From Arcanobacterium haemolyticum DSM 20595 (GTDB lineage: Bacteria; Actinomycetota; Actinomycetes; Actinomycetales; Actinomycetaceae): a DNA stretch of 64,000 bases. Position numbers and translations under genes: made by a program. The stretch covers positions 744,001 to 808,000 of the forward strand of contig NC_014218.1 of NCBI RefSeq assembly GCF_000092365.1. Reading direction: 5' to 3'. Position 1 is the first letter of the stretch, and each line of letters starts with the position of its first letter. The notes below the pieces were generated by a model. That model did not search any database, had not been told where the DNA came from, and was given only the letters and a program-made list of their open reading frames with translations. Positions 1-8,278 of this stretch are shown in pieces.

Positions 1-428
1 GGGTTAGACCACAACACATCAATCCCAGAATGGACGCCACGTGAGATCTCATCGCGTAGCTGGGCCACGACGTCGTCAGCTAAACCTACCTGGACGTTGG
101 AAAAACCCAGATCAGAGCAATTCTTTGACGCCAAAGCCACCGCGCGTTCGTTCACGTCACACGCAACCACCCGCGCATCTGGATACGTATCTGCAAGCGC
201 CAACGTGATCGGGCCCCAACCACACCCAATATCCGCAACCACGGATCCAGGTTCCAGGTCAGAAATCGGAACCTTATGTAACAACACGGCCGTCCCCTTA
301 TCCAAACCGGACGGAGAAAACACGCCCGAATCAACCGTGACTGTCCACTCGCGATCGAACGCAGAGTAAGTCAGGCTGTGCGGGGCGGAGGAAACGTCAG
401 GAACTGTAGAAAAATAGTGGCTGTTCAC
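1..428 (-). CDS. RsmC-like class I methyltransferase, 5' part only
   Basis: Reading leftward from a GTG at 428, the frame stays open to the window edge (about 142 codons; the C-terminus lies outside). The translation has the MTS/RsmC layout: HYFS near the start, GVFSPSGLDKGT, the SAM-binding loop DIGCGWGP, DVNERAV after strand 2, and WSNP at the cut edge, which begins the NPPF/NPPI catalytic motif. The family methylates guanine N2 in 16S rRNA or related substrates. It is transcribed divergently from hflX. An in-frame stop lies 15 codons upstream of the GTG and there is no ATG between, so GTG is the best start, although its RBS is weak. The substrate is inferred from the family only. Confidence 0.8.
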   Translation of the reverse strand, partial: MNSHYFSTVPDVSSAPHSLTYSAFDREWTVTVDSGVFSPSGLDKGTAVLLHKVPISDLEPGSVVADIGCGWGPITLALADTYPDARVVACDVNERAVALASKNCSDLGFSNVQVGLADDVVAQLRDEISRGVHSGIDVLWSN

Positions 429-457
429 CCACTCAACGATACGTGGCTCCCCAGTAA

Positions 458-2038
458 ATGTCTACGTCACCATGGATAAACCACGCCAGAAGTGAGATAA
501 TAAAACACCATCATGTAAAAGGAGATACGAAGATTTCTGCACACAAGCCAACCGAGCATAACCACACCCCAAAAAACACTAAACTTGGGGAAAATCACGT
601 CGATCTGAGCACGTACGAAGGTACCGCACTCCAAGAAAACCCCGCCTACGAAGGTGCGTGGGCAGGCGAATCGCTCGAACGTGAAGAACGCTCATCGCTC
701 CGCCGCGTTACCAGTTTGGCCACCGAACGTGACGATAAGGTGGACGTTGAATATCGGCAACTGCGCCTCGAACGCGTAGTACTTGTTGGGCTGTGGCGCG
801 AAGGGCCATACGAAGCCGCCCAAGATTCGCTACGTGAACTCGCAGCGCTCGCAGAAACTGCAGGCTCCACCGTACTCGATGGTCTGATCCAAAAGCGCCA
901 ACTACCCGATCCCGCAACATACTTAGGATCCGGAAAAGCAAAAGAACTTGCGGAAATCGTGGAATTCCACGGGGCAGATACCGTGATTGTCGATTCGGAA
1001 CTTGCCCCATCGCAACGCCGTGCGCTGGAAGACGTGGTGAAGGTAAAAGTCATCGACCGCACCGCGCTCATCCTCGATATTTTCGCTCAGCACGCCAAAT
1101 CGCGCGAAGGCAAAGCCCAAGTAGAACTCGCACAACTCGAATACCTCCTGCCACGCCTGCGTGGTTGGGGCGATTCGATGTCACGTCAGGCTGGTGGCCG
1201 TGTTGCCGGCGGTGCTGGTATCGGTTCGCGTGGTCCAGGTGAAACACAGCTCGAACTAGACCGCCGCCGTATCCGAACCCGCATGGCGAAACTGCGCGCA
1301 GATATCAAAGCAATGGAACCAGCCCGTGTTACCCGCCGCGCATCGCGCACCAAAAAAGCCGTCCCCGCCGTTGTTGTTGTGGGGTACACGAACGCCGGGA
1401 AATCCTCGCTCCTCAACACGCTCACAGGCGCAGGCGTGCTGGTGGAAAACGCCCTGTTCGCAACGCTGGATCCTACCGTGCGCCGTACGCAAACTGCCGA
1501 TGGGCGCGAATATACGCTCACGGACACGGTTGGATTCGTGCGCAACCTGCCAACCCAGTTGGTGGAGGCGTTCCGCTCCACGCTGGAGGAAGTTGGCCAA
1601 GCAGATCTGTTGCTCCACGTTGTAGATGCCTCCCACCATGATCCCGTAGGGCAGATCCAGGCCGTGCGCAGCGTGCTTGCGGACGTGCCTGGGGCAGATA
1701 CCGTGCGCGAACTCATCGTCTTGTCCAAAGCCGATCTGGCCGATCCGATCGACGTGGCCGCGCTGCGCTCCCGCTACCCGGATTCGGTGCTCGTTTCTGC
1801 GGTGTCGGGCGAAGGCATCGCGGAACTTGAAGAGCGGATCGATCAGCTCCTGCCACGTCCACAGATCCTTATCGATCTCACCATTCCATTTTCGCGTGGC
1901 GATCTGGTGTCCCGGATCCACGATGACGGCGAAATCCTCTCCGAATCATTCACCGAAGAAGGCACACACGTTACCGCACACATCACCGAAGAAATCGCCG
2001 GCATGCTCCAGGATGCAGGGCTGATGAACCGTGAGTGA
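458..2038 (+). CDS. hflX: GTPase HflX
   Basis: A ribosome-associated GTPase that rescues or splits stalled 70S ribosomes in other bacteria. The N-terminal HflX domain begins near RLERVVLVGLW (about residue 103), followed by a basic helical linker and an Obg-type G domain: G1 GYTNAGKS (about 308), G3 DTVGF (about 356), G4 SKAD (about 423), G5 SAVSG. The last 8 bases overlap the helicase gene downstream, suggesting coupling. The start is doubtful: the ATG at 458 has no RBS and lies upstream of a plausible promoter (TGGATA at 473, GATAAT at 496). The only good Shine-Dalgarno (517-524) points to an in-frame ATT at 533, which would give 501 residues. Product certain, start uncertain. Confidence 0.93.
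   Translation: MSTSPWINHARSEIIKHHHVKGDTKISAHKPTEHNHTPKNTKLGENHVDLSTYEGTALQENPAYEGAWAGESLEREERSSLRRVTSLATERDDKVDVEYRQLRLERVVLVGLWREGPYEAAQDSLRELAALAETAGSTVLDGLIQKRQLPDPATYLGSGKAKELAEIVEFHGADTVIVDSELAPSQRRALEDVVKVKVIDRTALILDIFAQHAKSREGKAQVELAQLEYLLPRLRGWGDSMSRQAGGRVAGGAGIGSRGPGETQLELDRRRIRTRMAKLRADIKAMEPARVTRRASRTKKAVPAVVVVGYTNAGKSSLLNTLTGAGVLVENALFATLDPTVRRTQTADGREYTLTDTVGFVRNLPTQLVEAFRSTLEEVGQADLLLHVVDASHHDPVGQIQAVRSVLADVPGADTVRELIVLSKADLADPIDVAALRSRYPDSVLVSAVSGEGIAELEERIDQLLPRPQILIDLTIPFSRGDLVSRIHDDGEILSESFTEEGTHVTAHITEEIAGMLQDAGLMNRE
473..535 (+). promoter_or_regulatory. Candidate hflX promoter, RBS and possible ATT start
   Basis: TGGATA (473-478), a 17-base spacer and GATAAT (496-501) fit a sigma-70-type promoter, predicting transcription from about 507. 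AAAAGGAG follows at 517-524, and the first in-frame codon at suitable spacing is ATT (533-535). A start-stop pair ATG-TAA sits at 513-518 just before the RBS. Read by eye only. Confidence 0.4.
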
Positions 2039-3974
2039 TCTGGACGCGTTGCTTTCCGCCGTCGTGCGATCCGTGGGCGGGAGCCCGCGCGAAGGCCAAA
2101 TTGAGATGGCTGAACGCGTCTCTGAAGCGTTGGAATCGGACGGGCACCTGCTGGTGCAAGCCGGAACAGGCACCGGAAAATCATTCGGCTATCTTGTGCC
2201 AACGATGGCATGGGCGGCCGCAACGGGGAAACGCGCAGTGATTTCTACGGCAACGCTGGCGCTGCAACGTCAGATTATGTTGCATGATGCGCCGCGCGTA
2301 AAGGACGCGATCCATAATGAACTTGGCGCACACGTGAACGTGGCCCTCCTCAAAGGCTGGCATAACTATGTGTGTTTGCGGAAAGCCACAGGCGGCTATC
2401 CGGAAGAAGGCACGTTGCTTTCGCGGGCCGAAGGCGAAGTGGGGGCAACGGCCACAGGCGAAGAAGTGATACGGGCACGTGAATGGGCGATGAGCACGGA
2501 CACCGGGGATCGCGATGATCTGGTGCCGGGCGTAACCGACCGCGTATGGGGGCAAGTCTCCGTTCCCAAACGTGAATGTATTGGTGAAAAATGCCCTGTT
2601 CGGCAAAGTTGTTTTCCGTATCTAGCGCGTGAGGCGGCAGAAGAATCCGACGTGGTAGTGACCAACCACGCCATGCTTGGGATCGCCGCCACCGGCACGC
2701 CTGTGTTGCCCGAAACGCAGGCCTTCATCATCGACGAAGCCCACGAACTTGTTGATCGCGTCACGAACCAGCTCACCCGCACACTGTCCAAGTACGACGT
2801 GGCCGGGATTGCGCGCATGATGCGGAGCTCTGGCCTAGACGATTCTGATCTGGACGAATCCGCAGATGAGATCGCGGAACTTCTCACGGACGTTCCCGAA
2901 GGGCGCATCGTTAAGTTTTCACAAGTACTGTTCGATGCGATCGCCCGCCTCTCTGGCCGCGTTGCCGAAGCGGGGGAAAATGTTGCGGGCATGTCTGGAA
3001 AAGATGAGGATCAGACGATCGCGAAGCAGATTTTGCGTTCGCGGCTTGTTGAAGTGGGGGAGTTGTGCGAGGATCTGCTCTCCGGCGCGATTGAGAACGA
3101 GACTTTGGTTGCGTGGAAGGCCGAGTTTGCTGACGGAACAGGCGCGCTTTATGCGGCGCCGTTGGACGTTGCGGGCGCGATTGCCGATGAGTTGTTTGAT
3201 GGCCGGCCCACGATTTTGACCTCGGCTACGTTGAAGATCAACGATTCGTTTGACGTGATGGCTGCCCGCGTGGGGTTGAGTTTTCCCAGCCAAGGCCCGT
3301 GGGAGGGTATTGACGTGGGGAGTCCGTTTACTCCCGAAAAGCAGGGCGTTTTGTATGTTGCGAAGCACCTGCCGATCCCGGGGAAAGAGGGTTATGGGGA
3401 CGAACAGCTCACCGAGATGGTTGAGTTAATCGAGGCATCGGGTGGCGGTGCGTTGGTGTTGTTTACGTCCAAGGCGGCTGCGATTCGGGCGGCAGAGTTT
3501 GCACGGGATCGGCTTGAGGTTCCGATTTTTGTTCAGGGCGAAGATCAGCTTTCAACCTTGGTTTCGTTGTTTTCTGACGACGACGACGCGTGCCTGTTCG
3601 GCACGATTTCTCTGTGGCAGGGTGTTGATGTGCCGGGTAGAACCTGCCGTCTTGTGATTATGGATAGGATTCCGTTTCCGCGGCCGAATGATCCGTTGAT
3701 GCAGGCACGTTCGCAGGCTGTTGCTCACAGTGGCGGGAATGGTTTTATGAATGTTGCTGCAACTCAGGCTGCGCTTTTATTGGCGCAGGGGGCTGGGCGT
3801 TTGTTGCGTAGGTCCACTGATCGTGGTGTTGTGGCTGTGCTGGATCCGCGGTTACGGACGGCACGATATTCGGGCTTTTTGTTGGCATCGATGCCGAAGA
3901 TGTGGCCGACTACGGATCCGCAGATCGTACGTGGAGTGTTGCAGCGGTTAGCGAGCGAGGGTTCGGAAAGCTAG
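2031..3974 (+). CDS. DinG-like ATP-dependent DNA helicase
   Basis: An XPD/DinG-type superfamily 2 helicase of 647 residues starting at a GTG. Walker A QAGTGTGKS lies at about 43-51 and the DEAH box at 235-238. Four cysteines (C115, C183, C188, C194) are placed as in the iron-sulfur domain of DinG/XPD enzymes. The C-terminal half carries TSATL, LFTSK and GAGRLLRR motifs. Family members unwind forked DNA, R-loops and recombination intermediates 5' to 3'. It overlaps the end of hflX by 8 bases and ends 9 bases before the convergent lexA. No SOS box is visible in front of it, so LexA control is not indicated. It lacks the exonuclease domain of Gram-positive DinG proteins. Confidence 0.9.
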   Translation: MSDLDALLSAVVRSVGGSPREGQIEMAERVSEALESDGHLLVQAGTGTGKSFGYLVPTMAWAAATGKRAVISTATLALQRQIMLHDAPRVKDAIHNELGAHVNVALLKGWHNYVCLRKATGGYPEEGTLLSRAEGEVGATATGEEVIRAREWAMSTDTGDRDDLVPGVTDRVWGQVSVPKRECIGEKCPVRQSCFPYLAREAAEESDVVVTNHAMLGIAATGTPVLPETQAFIIDEAHELVDRVTNQLTRTLSKYDVAGIARMMRSSGLDDSDLDESADEIAELLTDVPEGRIVKFSQVLFDAIARLSGRVAEAGENVAGMSGKDEDQTIAKQILRSRLVEVGELCEDLLSGAIENETLVAWKAEFADGTGALYAAPLDVAGAIADELFDGRPTILTSATLKINDSFDVMAARVGLSFPSQGPWEGIDVGSPFTPEKQGVLYVAKHLPIPGKEGYGDEQLTEMVELIEASGGGALVLFTSKAAAIRAAEFARDRLEVPIFVQGEDQLSTLVSLFSDDDDACLFGTISLWQGVDVPGRTCRLVIMDRIPFPRPNDPLMQARSQAVAHSGGNGFMNVAATQAALLLAQGAGRLLRRSTDRGVVAVLDPRLRTARYSGFLLASMPKMWPTTDPQIVRGVLQRLASEGSES

Positions 3975-3983
3975 CGCTTGTGG

Positions 3984-4772
3984 TTAGAGCGAGCGTAGGA
4001 CGGTAACGATGCGCCCGATTATCTGTGCGTTATCTGCTGGGATTGGCGAGTAATCAGGGTTTCGTGGTAGGAGCCACTGGTGGCCATCGGTTCGGGAGAG
4101 AACTTTGACTGTGGCTTCTCCATCGATCATTGCTGCCACTATTTCACCTTGTTCGGCATTGGGTTGGCGGCGTACGACAACCCAATCTCCATCACAGATT
4201 GCTGCATCGACCATGGAATCACCGCTGACTTGGAGCATGAAAAGTTCGCCAGAGCCTGTGAGCTGGCGAGGAAGTGCAAACACATCTTCTATATGTTGAT
4301 CTGCGAGGATAGGTGCGCCTGCCGCGATACGGCCAACGAGTGGCACGGAAACCGTGGCAGTAGCAGGGGCGAATTCTGATGATTCACTGGCAGAAGATGG
4401 TAGCGAGTGAAGGATGGAGGAGCGCGTATATTCCCCAGTTTCCGTATCGAGGCTCATCCCCAGTGGGGTTACTTCAAGTGTGCGTGATCTGCGTGGATCG
4501 TGGCTAAAGATGCCAAGTTGAATGAGTGAATCAAGTTGGTGTTTAACGGATGATGGAGATTTTAGACCGACTGAATCTCCGATTTCGCGCACAGTAGGTG
4601 GGTAACCGCGAGAAGCGAGAAGGGAACGTACGGTATCAACTATGGCGAGTTGCCGTGGAGTCAATTGAGGTTGCCGAGGCATTGGTTCCCTTTCGTTGAG
4701 ATGTGTGAATGCGGGGCCTGCGTTGAGTGAACGAGCTGGAGAAGTGTTCACCAAAGTATGTGGGAGCCGCAT
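3984..4772 (-). CDS. lexA: SOS repressor LexA
   Basis: A transcriptional repressor that cleaves itself when RecA is activated by DNA damage. A winged helix-turn-helix (about 36-100; GYPPTVREIGDSVGL, SSVKHQL) is followed by a peptidase S24 domain with cleavage site Ala151-Gly152 (in GRIAAGAP), nucleophile Ser186 (GDSM) and general base Lys223. The 4772 start has AAGGAG 3 bases upstream. A second in-frame ATG at 4682, after GGGAA, would give a more typical 232-residue protein. Two SOS boxes lie upstream at 4835 and 4878, so autoregulation is expected. Divergent from a LysM protein, with nrdR beyond, as in mycobacteria. Confidence 0.95.
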   Translation of the reverse strand: MRLPHTLVNTSPARSLNAGPAFTHLNEREPMPRQPQLTPRQLAIVDTVRSLLASRGYPPTVREIGDSVGLKSPSSVKHQLDSLIQLGIFSHDPRRSRTLEVTPLGMSLDTETGEYTRSSILHSLPSSASESSEFAPATATVSVPLVGRIAAGAPILADQHIEDVFALPRQLTGSGELFMLQVSGDSMVDAAICDGDWVVVRRQPNAEQGEIVAAMIDGEATVKVLSRTDGHQWLLPRNPDYSPIPADNAQIIGRIVTVLRSL

Positions 4773-4834
4773 GATCTCCTTGTATTAAGCCTAATGTAGG
4801 CAGGCGTAACAATCAAACACATGTTCGGATGTAT

Positions 4835-4850
4835 TCGAACGTTTGTTCTA
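4835..4850. promoter_or_regulatory. SOS box (LexA operator), lexA-proximal
   Basis: TCGAACGTTTGTTCTA has the actinobacterial form TCGAAC-N4-GTTCKA with one base off perfect symmetry. It lies 63 bases upstream of the lexA ATG at 4772. Confidence 0.85.
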
Positions 4851-4877
4851 GACACGGCGCTCGCGTTCGGCTATTAT

Positions 4878-4893
4878 TAGAACAGGTGTTCGA
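4878..4893. promoter_or_regulatory. SOS box (LexA operator), proximal to the LysM gene
   Basis: TAGAACAGGTGTTCGA is a second TMGAAC-N4-GTTCGA operator, ending 23 bases before the ATG at 4917. The pair of boxes in one divergent intergenic region implies joint LexA control of lexA and the LysM gene. Confidence 0.85.
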
Positions 4894-4916
4894 ATGAATG
4901 GCAGAAGGAGTCGATG

Positions 4917-5519
4917 ATGTCTGTTGTGGAGATAAGAGATCGTGGTATCCAGGCAACTCGCACAGTAAAGCCCGTGATGCGGGTAGCGGGTGGCATACAA
5001 GATCCTGCTTCTGTGCGTAATTCCCGGCTACGTGTTGCTGTTCGGCCAGATATGCCGCGCAGTGATGGTAAGCGGTCTCTGTATGCTGTTCCTAGCGCGG
5101 CATCTCCTGCGCGTATTCTCGATAGTCGAGGCTCTATAGAATGGCGGTTAGACAATCAGCGCCGTAGCGCAGTATCTGCTGAACCGGCAGCTAGTTTGGA
5201 ATTATGGGGGTATATGCGTGAAGGATTTGCCGTGCTTAGGACGGGTGTAAAAAACATACGGCTTCGTGGTGTTGTGTATACTATTACTCTTTTTGCTACG
5301 TCAATCCTTGCTGCTGTTCTAGTTGCATCGTTCTTTGGTTTAGCCCCGCAAGCAGGTGAGTCTCTTGTTGTGCAGCCAGGGGATACGATTGCTTCCATTG
5401 TTGAATCTCTCGATGCTCCGGTAGAAAGTTCACGTGTGGTCTCAGACATCTACGCATTGAATGTGATTGATGGGGGAGTTGTACGTCCTGGGCAGAAACT
5501 TATTCTACCTAGATACTAA
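4917..5519 (+). CDS. SOS-regulated LysM membrane protein (DivS/ChiZ-like)
   Basis: A 200-residue protein with a basic, low-complexity cytoplasmic N-terminus, one transmembrane helix (about 118-141) and a C-terminal extracytoplasmic LysM domain (about 150-199; VVQPGDTIASIV to RPGQKLILPRY). This layout and the position between lexA and nrdR match mycobacterial ChiZ (Rv2719c) and resemble corynebacterial DivS, which block septation during the SOS response. LysM should bind peptidoglycan. No catalytic domain is evident, so a structural or inhibitory role is more likely than hydrolysis. The ATG at 4917 is chosen over 4914 because the RBS AGAAGGAG at 4903-4910 is then 6 bases away. SOS induction is inferred from the box at 4878. 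Confidence 0.8.
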   Translation: MSVVEIRDRGIQATRTVKPVMRVAGGIQDPASVRNSRLRVAVRPDMPRSDGKRSLYAVPSAASPARILDSRGSIEWRLDNQRRSAVSAEPAASLELWGYMREGFAVLRTGVKNIRLRGVVYTITLFATSILAAVLVASFFGLAPQAGESLVVQPGDTIASIVESLDAPVESSRVVSDIYALNVIDGGVVRPGQKLILPRY

Positions 5520-5571
5520 ATTTTAGTAGTTTGTTCTGCGAAAGATGTCTCTAACGCGCTACTGTTGGACT

Positions 5572-6048
5572 ATGCATTGTCCTTTCTGTCGCTACGCCGA
5601 TTCGCGCGTGATTGATACTCGTACGTCTGATGATGGAACAGTCATCCGGCGCCGTCGCGAATGCCCACAGTGTAAACGTCGTTTCTCTACGTCTGAATCT
5701 GCAACACTCATGGTTGTGAAACGATCAGGTACGTCGGAACCTTTTTCGCGTGAAAAAATTGCCGCTGGTGTCGGTAAAGCGTGTCAGGGGCGGCCGGTTA
5801 CTGATGATCAACTTGCCGTGCTTGCCCAGAAAGTAGAAGAAAGCATCCGGGCTCAAGGAATCGCACAGATTGATGCGCATGATATCGGTCTGGAGATCCT
5901 TGAACCTCTACGGCACCTCGATCAAATCGCGTATCTGCGTTTTGCATCCGTTTATTCGAACTTCGATTCGCTTGAAGATTTCGAAAAAGCAATTGATGTT
6001 TTGCGAGCCGATTGGGAAGTTTTGCGAGCCGATTGTGAAGAAAACTAA
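5572..6048 (+). CDS. nrdR: Transcriptional repressor NrdR
   Basis: A zinc-ribbon and ATP-cone repressor of ribonucleotide reductase genes that senses dATP/ATP. The start MHCPFCRY gives Cys3, Cys6, Cys31 and Cys34 for the zinc ribbon. The ATP-cone follows at about 49-139 ([14 protein letters not shown]). The frame extends 9 codons upstream, but conservation begins at this ATG. It is 158 residues long. The C-terminus carries a small internal duplication in which LRADWEV is followed by LRADCEE, coded by a near-perfect 21-base tandem repeat at about 5999-6040. A strong hairpin terminator follows. No ribonucleotide reductase gene lies in the window. Confidence 0.95.
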   Translation: MHCPFCRYADSRVIDTRTSDDGTVIRRRRECPQCKRRFSTSESATLMVVKRSGTSEPFSREKIAAGVGKACQGRPVTDDQLAVLAQKVEESIRAQGIAQIDAHDIGLEILEPLRHLDQIAYLRFASVYSNFDSLEDFEKAIDVLRADWEVLRADCEEN

Positions 6049-6078
6049 GCGGAGCGCCGCCAATAATCTATTAACGCA

Positions 6079-6118
6079 AAACCCCAGTACAGCAACTTTG
6101 ATTTCTGTACTGGGGTTT
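6079..6118. terminator. Bidirectional terminator between nrdR and the acyl-CoA ligase
   Basis: A perfect 14-base inverted repeat, AAACCCCAGTACAG (6079-6092) and its complement (6105-6118), with a 12-base loop. A-rich and T-rich flanks suit termination from both sides of these convergent genes. Confidence 0.85.
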
Positions 6119-6141
6119 CTGACAACATCTACAATCTACTT

Positions 6142-8181
6142 TTACTCTTGTGAATCTTTAGGCTTACGCTGCTCAGTGCCGTGCTTAGAGGATAAAAGCC
6201 CGCCGCGATATTGGCTCACCCATGCTTTGAAACTATCCACAGAAAGTCCAGATTGACGTGCAGATGATTCCATCTCTTCTGTAAGTTCAGCATGGTCAGT
6301 GCCATTCGACATGCGATCCATAAACTTAAGCCGGAAAGATTCGAACTTTTCAGCGTTCTGTTCGGTCCAATCTTTCCAATCCTCTTTAGAAGCTTCGGCA
6401 CGTTCGCGCAATGCCACCCAATATTCATCAACTAATGAAGAAGCATTCGTAGAAGCTTCCGAAAGCTTCTCACGCCACTGGCCAGAGTTAAGTTCAAACG
6501 AAGAAAGCTTGTCACGCACTGCACGTCGCATCACCTTGCCGATTTGGGAACGAGGAAGTTCGTCAAGAATCGCGATCGATTTAGGCATCGCGTAATGGGA
6601 GAGCTTATCTTCAGTCCACTTCCGCACTGCGTCGATATCCACAACAGCCCCAGGTTCCAAAACTAGCGCGGCAACAACTGATTCTGAGAAAGAATCGGTT
6701 GGCATACCTACCACGGCAACATCAACAACGCCTGGCATTTGACGTACAGCATCCTCAACTTGGGAAGGGTAGACGTTGAAGCCGCCATTGATGATCATTT
6801 CCTTCTTGCGATCGGCCATCACGATAAAGCCGTCGTCCCAGAATCCAAGATCGCCGGTACGAAGCCAGCCGCCCTCTAAGAATGCGTGAGCCGTTTCTTC
6901 GTCGTTACCTAGATAGCCCTGGAAAATCTGTGGCCCACGTGCGCAAATCTCACCTACGTCTCCATCCCGAGTAATGATCTGTGAAGGATCTTCTGGATCC
7001 ACAATCTTCATTTCGGTGGATGGGAATGGGATGCCTAAGGTGGATGGGCGACGATCAGGTGACATGGGAGAGCCAGAAAGGACAGGGGAGGCCTCGCTCA
7101 TGCCATAGCCTTCGATAATGTAGCCGCCGGTGGCTTTTTCCCATCGGGTGGCAAGTCCAGGATCAAGCGCCATCGCTCCAGCAACAGAATATTGAATCGA
7201 CGTGAGGTCTGCCTTTTTACCCTTGTCAAGGGCGTCCAGAATACGCTTGTACATTGGAGGCACGCCACCAAAGAAGGTGATCGGATGGCGGGCATGGCCG
7301 GCCAGTAGAATATCTACGTCAAACGATGGAGTCATCACGATGGTGGCGGCGGAATTGACGCATACGCTCAACGATAGTTGAAGGCCGAAGGCGTGGAAGA
7401 ACGGTAGCACGGCGGCAACTGTTTCCTTACCGCGTTCGAAGTGTAAAAGCCACGCTTCGGTTTGCTTGGCGTTCGCAACGATATTCCGGTGGGATAGTTT
7501 GACTGCCTTAGGTGTGCCAGTAGTGCCGCCGGTTTGAAGTAAGACAGCGATCGAATCTGGTGATACATAAGAGGCGGTAGTGATGTTGGATGGATCAGCG
7601 AACTTTACTTGATTGTCCCACGAATGGACGCCTGCCGGTACGTTGCCGCGGAGTTTAGCGCGCTGTTCGCGCGCAGCCTTGATTGGCAGCCGCAAAAGGA
7701 ATTGGGATTTGGACGGTAGAGCTTTGACTAGATTGACTGAGAGGTAGGTGCGGCCGTGGAAATCTCCATCTCGCAGGAGCTTTTCAATTGTTTGCTCCCA
7801 GGCGATAACTACTCGCGATTGGACTAGATCGAGCTGGTCGTTGAGTTGGGCCAACGGGGCTAGTGGGTTGTGTTCTGCTACGGTAGCGCCGAGTGCAGTG
7901 ATGGCGTAGAACGCGGTGAAGTGCTGTGGGCAGTTGGGGAGGATGACGGAGACGACGTCGCCTTCGCGCACGCCACACATTTTCAGTACAGTGATCGCGC
8001 GTTCAACATCGGAGGTGATCTGTTCGTAAGTCCATTCGCGTCCCAAAAAGTCGATGGCCACGCGGTTCGGGTAATCTGCTACCGCGTCAATGAGCATACG
8101 TTCTACCGTGGTGTTGGGGATGTCGATAGATGTAGGTACGCCATTGAGGTAGTGTTCGTGTGCTCGTTCCATGTTGGTCAT
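6142..8181 (-). CDS. Long-chain fatty-acid--CoA ligase (AMP-binding)
   Basis: An ANL-superfamily adenylating enzyme that activates a fatty acid to acyl-AMP and then acyl-CoA. The 679 residues carry the phosphate-binding loop QTGGTTGTPKAVK (216-228), EGYGMSE (357-363), RTGDLGFW, DRKKEMIINGGFNVYP and the C-terminal lysine region PRSQIGKVMRR. An unusual hydrophilic tail of roughly 110 residues (EEYWV/RERAEA/DWTEQN type, rich in Glu, Trp and Lys) follows the canonical end and looks helical. The start at 8181 has AAAGGAGAG just upstream; the frame continues 42 codons further without support. It lies 97 bases downstream of the HelD-like gene on the same strand. Chain-length specificity cannot be read from the sequence. 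Confidence 0.88.
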   Translation of the reverse strand: MTNMERAHEHYLNGVPTSIDIPNTTVERMLIDAVADYPNRVAIDFLGREWTYEQITSDVERAITVLKMCGVREGDVVSVILPNCPQHFTAFYAITALGATVAEHNPLAPLAQLNDQLDLVQSRVVIAWEQTIEKLLRDGDFHGRTYLSVNLVKALPSKSQFLLRLPIKAAREQRAKLRGNVPAGVHSWDNQVKFADPSNITTASYVSPDSIAVLLQTGGTTGTPKAVKLSHRNIVANAKQTEAWLLHFERGKETVAAVLPFFHAFGLQLSLSVCVNSAATIVMTPSFDVDILLAGHARHPITFFGGVPPMYKRILDALDKGKKADLTSIQYSVAGAMALDPGLATRWEKATGGYIIEGYGMSEASPVLSGSPMSPDRRPSTLGIPFPSTEMKIVDPEDPSQIITRDGDVGEICARGPQIFQGYLGNDEETAHAFLEGGWLRTGDLGFWDDGFIVMADRKKEMIINGGFNVYPSQVEDAVRQMPGVVDVAVVGMPTDSFSESVVAALVLEPGAVVDIDAVRKWTEDKLSHYAMPKSIAILDELPRSQIGKVMRRAVRDKLSSFELNSGQWREKLSEASTNASSLVDEYWVALRERAEASKEDWKDWTEQNAEKFESFRLKFMDRMSNGTDHAELTEEMESSARQSGLSVDSFKAWVSQYRGGLLSSKHGTEQRKPKDSQE

Positions 8182-8278
8182 ATCCGTCTCTCCTTTAGTG
8201 ACCGCGAGTGGATAAACTGATCGTCTAATCGTAAAGCTACCAGACCGTAGGTTGATATGTGGTGTGTTGTGCGGCGTG

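Noticed and set aside
97-369. 90-residue rightward frame at the left edge
   Set aside because: The opposite strand encodes clear RsmC-type methyltransferase motifs.
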